Positions 1 through 6,271 of a stretch of DNA of 6,271 nt are shown piece by piece (the first letter of the stretch is position 1; each line of letters starts with the position of its first letter). Position numbers and translations under genes: made by a program. The stretch comes from Streptosporangiaceae bacterium (lineage in GTDB: Bacteria > Actinomycetota > Actinomycetes > Streptosporangiales > Streptosporangiaceae). Below the pieces are notes generated by a model. It did no database searches and had not been told where the DNA came from. It worked only from the letters and a program-made list of their open reading frames with translations. The stretch is taken from assembly GCA_030052355.1 (NCBI GenBank), contig JASIGS010000404.1, positions 1 to 6,271 on the forward strand, written 5' to 3'.

Positions 1-728
1 GGGCTGCTCACCCACGCGGGCTCGTAGCCGTACCCGCGCAGCAACGCGTCGAGCTCCTCGTCGGGCAGCCGGGCGAGCACGGCCGGGTTGGCGATCTTGT
101 AGCCGTTCAGGTGCAGGATGGGCAGCACCGCGCCGTCGGTGGCCGGGTCAAGGAACCGGTGCGAGTGCCAGCTCGTTGCCAGCGGGCCGGTCTCTGCCTC
201 GCCGTCTCCCACCACGCACGCGACGATCAGGTCCGGGTTGTCGAACGCGGCGCCGTGGGCGTGCGAGAGTGAATAGCCAAGCTCACCGCCCTCATGGATC
301 GATCCCGGTGTCTCTGGCGCGACGTGGCTCGGCACCCCGCCGGGAAAGGAGAACTGGCGGAACAGCTGGTGCATGCCGCTGGCGTCACGCGGGATGCTCG
401 GGTAGATCTCGCTGTAGCTGCCCTCGAGCCAGGTGTTGGCGAGGGCGGCAGGTCCGCCGTGGCCCGGTCCGATGATGATCATCATGTGCGCGTCGTGCGC
501 GTTGATGGCCCGGTTGAGGTGCGCCCAGATGAAGTTCAGGCCCGGCGTCGTCCCCCAGTGCCCGAGCAGCCGTGGCTTGATGTGCTCGGGCCGGAGCGGC
601 TGCGTCAGCAGTGGGTTGTCCATCAGGTAGATCTGCCCTGCCGACAGGTAGTTGGCCGCACGCCAGTACCTGTCGAGAACCTGCTCCTGGTCGCTGGTGA
701 GAGCGCGGCGCTCTGCCACCGTCGTCAT
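1..728 (-). CDS. xfp: Phosphoketolase, N-terminal part (truncated by window edge)
   Basis: Thiamine-diphosphate enzyme of the cytosol that splits xylulose-5-P (and in many members fructose-6-P) with phosphate, giving acetyl-P plus glyceraldehyde-3-P or erythrose-4-P. The first 242 codons are present; family members are about 800 residues, so some two thirds lie beyond base 1. The reading frame is open to the edge. Seen directly: EGGELGY at residues 146-152 (first family signature), then [19 protein letters not shown] at 159-177, which fits the second signature and ends in the GDGE thiamine-diphosphate/metal motif. [11 protein letters not shown] (56-66) and GPGHGGPA (87-94) are typical N-domain segments. 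The ATG at 728 is preceded by AAGGGGGG four bases upstream, and the protein begins at the usual family position. The stress-protein gene ends 23 bp upstream, so the two are probably co-transcribed. Whether it uses both sugars or only xylulose-5-P cannot be told from this part. Confidence 0.96.
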   Translation of the reverse strand, partial: MTTVAERRALTSDQEQVLDRYWRAANYLSAGQIYLMDNPLLTQPLRPEHIKPRLLGHWGTTPGLNFIWAHLNRAINAHDAHMMIIIGPGHGGPAALANTWLEGSYSEIYPSIPRDASGMHQLFRQFSFPGGVPSHVAPETPGSIHEGGELGYSLSHAHGAAFDNPDLIVACVVGDGEAETGPLATSWHSHRFLDPATDGAVLPILHLNGYKIANPAVLARLPDEELDALLRGYGYEPAWVSS

Positions 729-751
729 CAGACCCCCCTTGTTGTCTGGGC

Positions 752-1204
752 TTAGTCCCCGCGGACGACCACCACGGGGCAGTGCGCGTGCGTGACGCAG
801 TGGATGCTGACCGAGCCGATGAGCATGCCGGTGAACGCGCCGTGCCCGCGATGGCCGACTACCAGCAAATCAGCGTGCTCCGACGCGTCGACAAGCACCT
901 GAGCAGGGTGACCGTATTCGACCTTGGTCTCGACCCGTTCCGGCGCCGGGCTGCCGTACGCCTCGGTGATCGCCTTGGTCAGGTTCTCGAGCATGCTGGC
1001 CCGTACCTCGTCGCTGATCTGCTTCGGCGCCACGCCAACAGGTGCAGGCCCCGCCGCGGCCGGGAAGTGCCAGGACAGCACCGCCCGGACCGTGCCGCCG
1101 GTAGCGGCCTGGTACCTGGCCGCCCACTTCAGTGCCGCGACGGACTCGGCGGAGCCGTCCACTCCGACAATGACAACCGCGCCTGCGGGCTCCGCACTGG
1201 TCAT
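752..1204 (-). CDS. Universal stress protein, UspA family (single domain, ATP-binding type)
   Basis: A 150-residue single Usp domain, the normal length. The N-terminal strand VVIVGVDGS (10-18) carries the nucleotide-contacting Asp16. The C-terminal loop G117-x2-G120-x9-G130-S131 matches the ATP-binding signature of the ATP-binding Usp class, followed by the final strand CPVVVV. Such cytosolic dimers bind ATP and are induced in stasis or hypoxia; the molecular role of this one is unknown. A GAGG sequence seven bases before the ATG at 1204 is a moderate ribosome binding site. The gene begins a probable two-gene unit with phosphoketolase, whose start is 23 bp beyond this stop. A DevR-like palindrome lies 94 bp upstream of the start. 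It is clearly diverged from the second Usp in the window (5289-5726), so the pair is not a recent duplication. Confidence 0.95.
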   Translation of the reverse strand: MTSAEPAGAVVIVGVDGSAESVAALKWAARYQAATGGTVRAVLSWHFPAAAGPAPVGVAPKQISDEVRASMLENLTKAITEAYGSPAPERVETKVEYGHPAQVLVDASEHADLLVVGHRGHGAFTGMLIGSVSIHCVTHAHCPVVVVRGD

Positions 1205-1298
1205 CGTCCTGCCTCGCTCTCATTCTCCGCCGACCGGGTGTCGTATGGCGGCGGCGTTTCCCGATGTTCATCCGATCGCGTCAGGCAGCGGCCAGCCA

Positions 1299-1312
1299 GG
1301 GCCAATGGTCCT
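1299..1312 (-). promoter_or_regulatory. DevR/DosR-like palindromic operator upstream of usp-xfp
   Basis: The plus strand reads GGGCCAATGGTCCT, extended by an A on the left to a near-perfect 15-base palindrome. It matches the mycobacterial DosR core GGGACTWWAGTCCC at 10 of 14 positions and shares GGGCC..TGGTCC with the site upstream of adh. It lies in the 174-bp intergenic region, 94 bp before the usp start. Seen: the sequence and its recurrence. Inferred: that it is an operator. No convincing -10 hexamer can be assigned at the expected spacing. Confidence 0.5.
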
Positions 1313-1341
1313 CGCTTTCGCCTGCATCCATGGTCGCACCA

Positions 1342-1355
1342 GGCTCGGGTGAGCC
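1342..1355 (-). terminator. Possible weak hairpin downstream of the MFS gene
   Basis: GGCTC, loop GGGT, GAGCC form a perfect but short five-pair stem 24 bp after the MFS stop codon. There is no T-run on the minus strand after it. It may end the MFS transcript before the usp promoter region, but a stem this short is common by chance in GC-rich DNA. Confidence 0.2.
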
Positions 1356-1378
1356 ACGGCCGGGAGTCAGCCTCGGGA

Positions 1379-2947
1379 CTACCGCGCGCGCCGGCGCGTC
1401 GGCCAGCCCGGGATGACCACCAGCGCGAGCACGCATCCCGCGACGGCAAGGACCGCCCCCGTGAGCATGCCGAGATCCATCCCGCTGACGAACGCAGACC
1501 TGGCCACCTGCTCGAGTTCCCTTCCGAGGGGTCCGCCAACCCGTGCTGCCACGTCGAGTGCGCCGCCGACGGAGCCGAGGATCGTCTGCATGACCGAGTG
1601 CGGCACGTGATACGGCGCGAGCGCAGCCGTCATCTTGTCTGTGTACCTGGTCGACAGCAGGCTGCCGATGATCGCGACGCCGAGCGCACCGCCGAGCTGC
1701 AAGATGGTGCCGTTGGTGGCCGAGCCCACGCCGGTGTTGCGCGCGGGTACCGAGCCCATCACGGACGCGGTAGCTGCGGGGATGACCAGGCCGGCGCCGA
1801 CGCCGAGTAGCACCATCCCGGCGACGGTGTCGGCGTAGGTCGCGGTCGCCATGGCCAGGGAGATCTGCCACAAGCCGGCGCCGATGATGAACAGCCCGGC
1901 CGCGACCGTCAGCCTGGTACCGGCGACCCGCTGCAGCAGGGCAGACAACGGCGCGACGACCGCGATCGCACCGGCCGCCGGCAGCACGCGGATGCCTGCC
2001 TGCAGTGGCGTGTAGCCGAGGTCGAACTGCAGGAACTGGGTCAGGACGAACAGCGCGCCGAACAGCCCGATGGTGGACATCCCGACCGAGCCGATGGCAC
2101 CAGAGAACTCCCTGCGCCGGAAGAACGCCAGGTTGAGCATCGGGTGCGAGCTGTGCCGCTCCCAGATCACGAAGGCGGCAAGCACCACGAGACCGCCGAT
2201 GCCAGCGCCGATGACCCGGGCTGACGCCCAGCCGCGCACCGGAGCCTCGATGATGGCCCACAGCAGCAGGCCGAGCCCGGCGATCGACAGCAGCGCGCCC
2301 GGGAAGTCCGGCGCTGGCGCCGCCGGGTCCTTCGAGTCGGGCACGAGCGGTATACCGCAGGCCAGGGCGATCAGCGCGATCGGGACGTTGATGAGGAAGA
2401 CCGAACCCCACCAGAAGTGCGCGAGCAGCACGCCGCCGATGATCGGGCCGAGCGCTATGCCCACGCCGCTGGTGCCGGCCCAGAACCCGATAGCGCGCTG
2501 CCGCTCGGCCGGATCGGTGAACATCTGGGTGATGATCGCCAGGGTAGACGGCATGATCAGCGCACCGCCTATGCCCATGCTGGCCCGGGCGGCGATGAGC
2601 ACGCCGACCGACCCGGAGAACGCCGCCCAGGTCGAGCCGGCCGCGAACAGCACGAGCCCGGTCAGGAACATCCGCTGACGGCCGACGCGGTCGGCGACGC
2701 TGCCTGCCACCAGCAGCAACCCGGCGAACACGATGACGTAGGCGTCGACGATCCACTGCAACTGCGTGGTGGTCGCGCTCAGGTCCCGGACGAGCGTGGG
2801 CAAGACGACGTTCAGCACCGTGTTGTCCAGCGTCACGATGAGCAGCGACAGGCACAGCACCGCCAGTGCCAGCCAGCGCCTCACCTCGCCCGACTGAGCT
2901 CGGGGCGAGGGGGAGGTGGCCTGCGAAAAGCCCGTGGTTGTTGTCAT
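1379..2947 (-). CDS. MFS drug-type exporter, DHA2 (EmrB/QacA) family, 14 TM
   Basis: A 522-residue integral membrane protein with 14 predicted hydrophobic segments, the usual size for proton-driven DHA2 exporters. Seen: LDNTVLNVVLPTL (40-52) in TM1 is the family D1 motif with Asp41. GSVADRVGRQRMFL (82-95) is motif A in the TM2-3 loop. R121 followed by GIGGA is motif B in TM4. G158...G167-P168-I-I-G171-G172 is the antiporter motif C in TM5. The N-terminal tail is Thr-rich and the C-terminus basic (PTRRRAR). The substrate cannot be inferred. The ATG at 2947 has no recognisable ribosome binding site, and the base of a long hairpin is only 19 bp upstream, so expression may depend on read-through from adh or on an unusual start. 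A GTG at codon 22 would leave only three residues before TM1 and also lacks a clear site. The overlapping frame covering 1281-2990 is Arg-rich and non-membrane, hence a shadow. Confidence 0.93.
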   Translation of the reverse strand: MTTTTGFSQATSPSPRAQSGEVRRWLALAVLCLSLLIVTLDNTVLNVVLPTLVRDLSATTTQLQWIVDAYVIVFAGLLLVAGSVADRVGRQRMFLTGLVLFAAGSTWAAFSGSVGVLIAARASMGIGGALIMPSTLAIITQMFTDPAERQRAIGFWAGTSGVGIALGPIIGGVLLAHFWWGSVFLINVPIALIALACGIPLVPDSKDPAAPAPDFPGALLSIAGLGLLLWAIIEAPVRGWASARVIGAGIGGLVVLAAFVIWERHSSHPMLNLAFFRRREFSGAIGSVGMSTIGLFGALFVLTQFLQFDLGYTPLQAGIRVLPAAGAIAVVAPLSALLQRVAGTRLTVAAGLFIIGAGLWQISLAMATATYADTVAGMVLLGVGAGLVIPAATASVMGSVPARNTGVGSATNGTILQLGGALGVAIIGSLLSTRYTDKMTAALAPYHVPHSVMQTILGSVGGALDVAARVGGPLGRELEQVARSAFVSGMDLGMLTGAVLAVAGCVLALVVIPGWPTRRRAR

Positions 2948-2966
2948 GTGGAAAGCACACGCCGCC

Positions 2967-3021
2967 GCCAGGGACCGGCCCAGGGCGCAACGTCCCAGTG
3001 CGCCGGGCGAAGGTCCCTGGC
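2967..3021 (-). terminator. Long interrupted hairpin between adh and the MFS gene
   Basis: Outer arms GCCAGGGACC (2967-2976) and GGTCCCTGGC (3012-3021) are perfect 10-base complements. Inside, GCCC (2978-2981) pairs with GGGC (3005-3008), and GGCGCA (2984-2989) with TGCGCC (2999-3004), leaving a nine-base loop. This gives about 20 pairs with small internal loops. On the minus strand it starts 16 bp after the adh stop codon, so the simplest reading is the adh terminator. It has no real T-run afterwards (only GCTTTCC), as is common in actinobacteria. The MFS start follows within 19 bp of its base, so it could instead act as an attenuator or leader structure for that gene. Confidence 0.6.
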
Positions 3022-3037
3022 AGCTGGAATGCAGCGG

Positions 3038-4048
3038 CTACGGCTGCAGCACGAGGCGCGCCTTGGCCCTGCCCTGCAGCACCTCGGCGATGGACTCGTT
3101 GACCGAGCCAAGTTCGCGCTTCGCGTAGATCACCTTTGTCCGGCCCTGAGCGTGCAGCGCGAACACGTCGGCGAGGTCGGCGCGGGTGCCGACGATGGAG
3201 CCGATCACCGATGTCCCGTTGAGCACGGTGTCGAAGACCGGGATGCTCAGGTGCCCGGACGCCGGCAGGGCGACCAGCACGAGCCGGCCGCCACGGCGCA
3301 GCCCCGAGTAGGCGGCCGCGAACGACTTCTCGTCCACGGCCAGCCCGACGGCGACGTCGGCGCCCCCGAGCCCCTGCAAGACCGCGGCCGGGTCCTGCGT
3401 CCTCGCGTCGATGACGATGTCGGCGCCTAGTTCCCTGGCGAGTTGCAGCTTCTCGTCGGTGATGTCGATCGCGGCCACGGTGCCGCCGAAGATCTTGGCG
3501 TACTGCAGTGCGAGGTGGCCGAGCCCGCCGATACCGGAGATCGCGACCAGGTCAGTCGGCCGTACGTTGCCGACCTTCACGGCCTTGTAGGTGGTGACGC
3601 CCGCGCAGGTGAGCGGCGCTGCCTCGAACGGGTCAACGCCAGCGGGCACCTTCGCCGCAAACCTGGCGTCCGCCAGGAAGTACTCGGCGTAGCAGCCGTC
3701 AGTCGAGTAGCCGGTGTTGTGCTGCTTCAGGCAGAGGGTCTCCCACCCGGTCAGGCAGTGCTTGCACTCTCCGCAGGCGTAACCGAGCCACGGCACGGCA
3801 ACCACGTCGCCGGCCTTGACGTTCGTCACGCCGTCCCCGATGGCGTACACCGCGCCGACGCCCTCGTGACCGGGCACGAACGGCGGGGTCGGCTTGACCG
3901 GCCAGTCGCCGTTGGCAGCGTGAATGTCGGTATGGCAAAGACCCGAAGCCTGCATCTGGATGGTGATCTGGCCCGGCTTCGGCTCGGGGATCGGTCTGTC
4001 CTCGATCACCAACGGCTCGCCGAACTTGCGGACAACTGCTGCTTTCAT
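3038..4048 (-). CDS. adhP: Zinc-dependent alcohol dehydrogenase, AdhP-like
   Basis: A 336-residue cytosolic medium-chain dehydrogenase that interconverts a primary alcohol and its aldehyde using NAD(H). Seen: catalytic zinc ligands Cys38 (GLCHTD), His61 in the signature GHEGVGAVYAIGDGV (60-74) and Cys148. Structural zinc ligands are Cys92, Cys95, Cys98 and Cys106. The Rossmann motif is GIGGLG (172-177), and Asp195 at the end of the second strand favours NAD over NADP. Length and motif order are those of E. coli-type AdhP; the exact substrate is not provable here. The ATG at 4048 has a perfect AGGAGG five bases upstream (4054-4059). The gene has its own transcription unit: the gap terminator precedes it, a DevR-like palindrome lies 85 bp upstream, and a long hairpin follows. 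Beside phosphoketolase and GAPDH, a role in re-oxidising NADH is plausible (inference). Confidence 0.95.
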   Translation of the reverse strand: MKAAVVRKFGEPLVIEDRPIPEPKPGQITIQMQASGLCHTDIHAANGDWPVKPTPPFVPGHEGVGAVYAIGDGVTNVKAGDVVAVPWLGYACGECKHCLTGWETLCLKQHNTGYSTDGCYAEYFLADARFAAKVPAGVDPFEAAPLTCAGVTTYKAVKVGNVRPTDLVAISGIGGLGHLALQYAKIFGGTVAAIDITDEKLQLARELGADIVIDARTQDPAAVLQGLGGADVAVGLAVDEKSFAAAYSGLRRGGRLVLVALPASGHLSIPVFDTVLNGTSVIGSIVGTRADLADVFALHAQGRTKVIYAKRELGSVNESIAEVLQGRAKARLVLQP

Positions 4049-4133
4049 CTGAACCTCCTGTGTGGCAAGTCACTGGAGGCCAGCCTTCTGGTCCTTAGCC
4101 GGGTGGGCCCAGGGGCTAATTGCGCGCTCTGGC

Positions 4134-4147
4134 GGGCCGTTGGTCCC
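4134..4147 (-). promoter_or_regulatory. DevR/DosR-like palindromic operator upstream of adh
   Basis: The plus strand reads GGGCCGTTGGTCCC (minus: GGGACCAACGGCCC), matching the DosR core GGGACTWWAGTCCC at 11 of 14 positions, the best of the window. It lies just after the gap terminator hairpin and 85 bp before the adh start. The only AT-rich patch downstream is around ATTAG (4116-4120), so the -10 is uncertain. Confidence 0.55.
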
Positions 4148-4158
4148 GGGCGAAATGC

Positions 4159-4190
4159 CGGTGGCCGCCGGACCTCGCCGACGGCCACCG
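4159..4190 (-). terminator. Hairpin terminator of gap
   Basis: CGGTGGCCG (4159-4167) and CGGCCACCG (4182-4190) are perfect nine-base complements. After one mismatch, CGG (4169-4171) and CCG (4178-4180) extend the stem to a six-base loop. On the minus strand the hairpin starts 12 bp after the gap stop codon and is followed by GCATTTCG, a very short T tract. Position and stability fit an intrinsic terminator that separates gap from adh. Confidence 0.65.
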
Positions 4191-4202
4191 CCTGGGATTG
4201 AC

Positions 4203-5288
<1,086 letters not shown>

Positions 5289-5726
5289 TCAGCTGCTGTG
5301 GGGCACGATCACCACCGGGCACTTGGCGTGGTGCGTGACCTGGCTGCTCACGGATCCGAGCCGGAGCGGTTCGAACCCGCCGCTGCCGCGGCTGCCTAGC
5401 ACGAGCAAGTCCGCTGACCCGGACGCGTCGAGCAGCTCCTTGACCGCGAACCCGTTGACGGCGACGACGGTGACGGACGGCGGCTTCTTGTCGCCGCTCT
5501 TCGCTTGCGCAGCCGCCACTGCCTCCTCGGCTGCCTTGCGCACCTGTGCCAGCCGGTCTTCCTCGCCGGGATATTCCACCGGATGGCCCGACCATGCGCT
5601 GGCCACCAGCTGATTGACGGTGAGGACGGTGAGCGGGGCAGCACGAAGCGCGGCCTCCTCGAGAGCCCATTCGAGTGCGTAGTGGGAGTTCCTTGATCCG
5701 TCGATACCTACAGTTACTCCGGACAT
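5289..5726 (-). CDS. Universal stress protein, UspA family (ATP-binding type)
   Basis: A 145-residue single Usp domain. Strand 1 is VTVGIDGS (4-11) with nucleotide-contacting Asp9. The ATP loop G111-x2-G114-x9-G124-S125 is complete, followed by CPVVIV. The middle contains an Ala/Lys/Glu-rich helix (around residues 60-78). The ATG at 5726 has AAAGGA six bases upstream (5733-5738). It is the first gene of a likely unit with gap. The 144-bp region before it carries a DevR-like palindrome with a TANNNT hexamer at a suitable distance. Proteins of this class are typical members of actinobacterial hypoxia regulons; a specific target is unknown. Confidence 0.95.
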   Translation of the reverse strand: MSGVTVGIDGSRNSHYALEWALEEAALRAAPLTVLTVNQLVASAWSGHPVEYPGEEDRLAQVRKAAEEAVAAAQAKSGDKKPPSVTVVAVNGFAVKELLDASGSADLLVLGSRGSGGFEPLRLGSVSSQVTHHAKCPVVIVPHSS

Positions 5727-5778
5727 GCTGCGTCCTTTCCCGACATTCCTGCCGCGGCCGCGCCGACCAGCGACCGAA

Positions 5779-5790
5779 TGCCGGCCGGCA
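5779..5790. repeat. 12-bp perfect palindrome in the usp leader
   Basis: TGCCGGCCGGCA reads the same on both strands and lies 52 bp before the usp start, downstream of the proposed promoter. It may be a protein site or a chance GC-rich palindrome. It does not resemble the GGGCC..GTCC boxes. Confidence 0.3.
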
Positions 5791-5825
5791 CTCCTGTACG
5801 TCAGTGTGAGACCACGGCTGGTGAG

Positions 5826-5831
5826 AAGCTA
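5826..5831 (-). promoter_or_regulatory. Candidate -10 hexamer for usp-gap
   Basis: On the minus strand TAGCTT fits the actinobacterial TANNNT pattern. Its centre is 33 bp downstream of the centre of the palindrome at 5855-5868, which would put that palindrome at about -43 from the start of transcription. That is the position expected for a class II activator of the NarL/FixJ family. Based on spacing and one hexamer only. Confidence 0.35.
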
Positions 5832-5854
5832 GGGACCACAGATGCCTGACGGTA

Positions 5855-5868
5855 GGGCCGTTCGTCCT
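5855..5868 (-). promoter_or_regulatory. DevR/DosR-like palindromic operator upstream of usp-gap
   Basis: The plus strand reads GGGCCGTTCGTCCT, identical at 12 of 14 positions to the adh box and matching the DosR core at 10 of 14. It lies two bases beyond the arsR stop codon, 128 bp before the usp start. A second, poorer half-site GGGACC is at 5832-5837, so a paired arrangement is possible. Confidence 0.5.
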
Positions 5869-5870
5869 GG

Positions 5871-6170
5871 CTAGCTGAACCGGGCGAGCCAGCCGCCCGC
5901 TACGGCGTGCAGGCGGTCAGCCTGCAGGCGGTAGAGGTGCTCACGGCCCCGGAGCAAGACCGTGACAAGCCCGGCTTGCTCCAGCACGCGCAGGTGCTGG
6001 GAGATCGTCGGCCAGGAGTAGTCGAACCTGTCGGCGATCGCGCGAGAAGTCATCTCGCCGCCCCTTGCGTGCAGCACGGACAGGATCGTGCGCCTGGACC
6101 GGCTCGCGAGCGCGCCGAAAACTACCTCAAGGTCGTCGAGTTCGGCGAGCCCTCTCGGCGGCGGACTCAA
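5871..6170 (-). CDS. ArsR-family winged-helix transcriptional repressor (no cysteines)
   Basis: A 99-residue single-domain DNA-binding protein. Seen: ALASRSRRTILSVL (20-33), the family's first conserved helix; MTSRAIADRFDYSWPTISQHLRVLEQAGLV (40-69), the helix-turn-helix with its recognition helix around 52-63; and the wing VLLRGREHLYRL (71-82). It contains no cysteine and lacks the ELCVC metal site, so arsenic or heavy-metal sensing is unlikely; it resembles the SdpR-like subgroup. The start is TTG at 6170, overlapping the TGA of the preceding gene (TTGA, 6170-6167). There is no ribosome binding site, which suggests translational coupling. No later ATG, GTG or TTG would keep the first helix. 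Its target is unknown: it may repress its own operon upstream, and there is no direct evidence that it acts on the stress genes downstream. Confidence 0.88.
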   Translation of the reverse strand: MSPPPRGLAELDDLEVVFGALASRSRRTILSVLHARGGEMTSRAIADRFDYSWPTISQHLRVLEQAGLVTVLLRGREHLYRLQADRLHAVAGGWLARFS

Positions 6171-6271
6171 CTGCGCAGCGTGACGCGATGGTAGTGCGGG
6201 AACTCCCAGCGAGGCCGGCCGTCCCGCTCCTCGAGCAGCGGCTCCATTGCCTCCCAGATCGCCGTCACGTC
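6167..6271 (-). CDS. C-terminal 34 residues of an unidentified protein (partial)
   Basis: An open frame enters from the right edge and ends with TGA at 6167-6169. It encodes a soluble tail with an acidic helix (around IWEAMEPLLEERDG, residues 5-18), an aromatic stretch (WEFPHYHRV, 22-30) and the end TLRS. I do not recognise the family. The four-base overlap with the TTG of the arsR gene supports it as a real gene in the same operon. ArsR regulators of this subgroup are often encoded beside the gene they control, so this may be the regulated partner (inference). Confidence 0.6.
   Translation of the reverse strand, partial: DVTAIWEAMEPLLEERDGRPRWEFPHYHRVTLRS

Noticed and set aside
748..759. 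GGGACTAAGCCC (minus strand) between usp and xfp, resembling a DosR half-site
   Set aside because: It is two bases shorter than the box, contains the usp stop codon, and lies only 20 bp before the xfp start. That is too close for an activator site, so coincidence is more likely.
782..1810. Long plus-strand open frame of 342 codons
   Set aside because: It is antisense to the usp and MFS genes. Its product is Arg/Gly/Ala/His-rich with no domain, as expected from the complementary strand of GC-rich coding DNA.
1281..2990. 569-codon minus-strand frame larger than the MFS frame
   Set aside because: The product is Arg-rich and has no hydrophobic segments. The overlapping frame 2947-1379 has all the MFS motifs and 14 membrane segments.
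2983..2996. GGGCGCAACGTCCC upstream of the MFS gene as a fourth DevR-like box
   Set aside because: It matches 10 of 14 positions but lacks the GGGCC and TGGTCC features of the others, lies inside the hairpin, and is 35 bp from the start codon. Kept only as a remark in the hairpin finding.
2417..3430. Plus-strand open frame of 337 codons
   Set aside because: Antisense shadow of the MFS and alcohol dehydrogenase genes, with low-complexity Arg/Gln/His/Gly composition and no recognisable domain.
5871..6170. ArsR gene as an arsenic or metal sensor
   Set aside because: The protein has no cysteine and no ELCVC-type metal site, and there are no arsenic-resistance genes nearby.

Overview
The window is GC-rich (roughly two thirds G+C by eye). 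Every supported gene lies on the minus strand. GTG and TTG starts, strong AGGAGG ribosome binding sites and the gene families point to a high-GC actinobacterium. I cannot place it to genus from the sequence alone.

In transcription order, right to left, the layout is as follows. The window opens with the last 34 codons of an unidentified protein (6271-6167). Its stop overlaps the TTG start of a small ArsR-family repressor without cysteines (6170-5871). A 144-bp intergenic region follows, then a universal stress protein (5726-5289) and a type I glyceraldehyde-3-phosphate dehydrogenase (5204-4203), probably co-transcribed. A hairpin terminator at 4190-4159 closes that unit. A separate zinc alcohol dehydrogenase gene (4048-3038) ends at a long structured hairpin (3021-2967). 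Next come a 14-TM DHA2-type MFS exporter (2947-1379), a 174-bp intergenic region, a second universal stress protein (1204-752) and, 23 bp later, the start of a phosphoketolase gene (728-1, cut by the window edge).

The enzymes form a plausible low-oxygen carbon and redox module. Phosphoketolase cleaves xylulose-5-P or fructose-6-P to acetyl-P plus glyceraldehyde-3-P or erythrose-4-P. GAPDH oxidises glyceraldehyde-3-P and makes NADH. Alcohol dehydrogenase can re-oxidise NADH by reducing an aldehyde. Two UspA-type nucleotide-binding stress proteins lead two of the transcription units.

The most interesting signal is regulatory. Three intergenic regions (upstream of usp-gap, of adh and of usp-xfp) each carry a 14-bp imperfect palindrome of the form GGGCC[AG][AT]T[CG]GTCC[CT]. 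These resemble the mycobacterial DosR/DevR operator (GGGACTWWAGTCCC core) at 10-11 of 14 positions. They suggest that the units form one regulon controlled by a DevR/OsdR-like response regulator encoded elsewhere. No mobile element, CRISPR array, tRNA or rRNA was seen.
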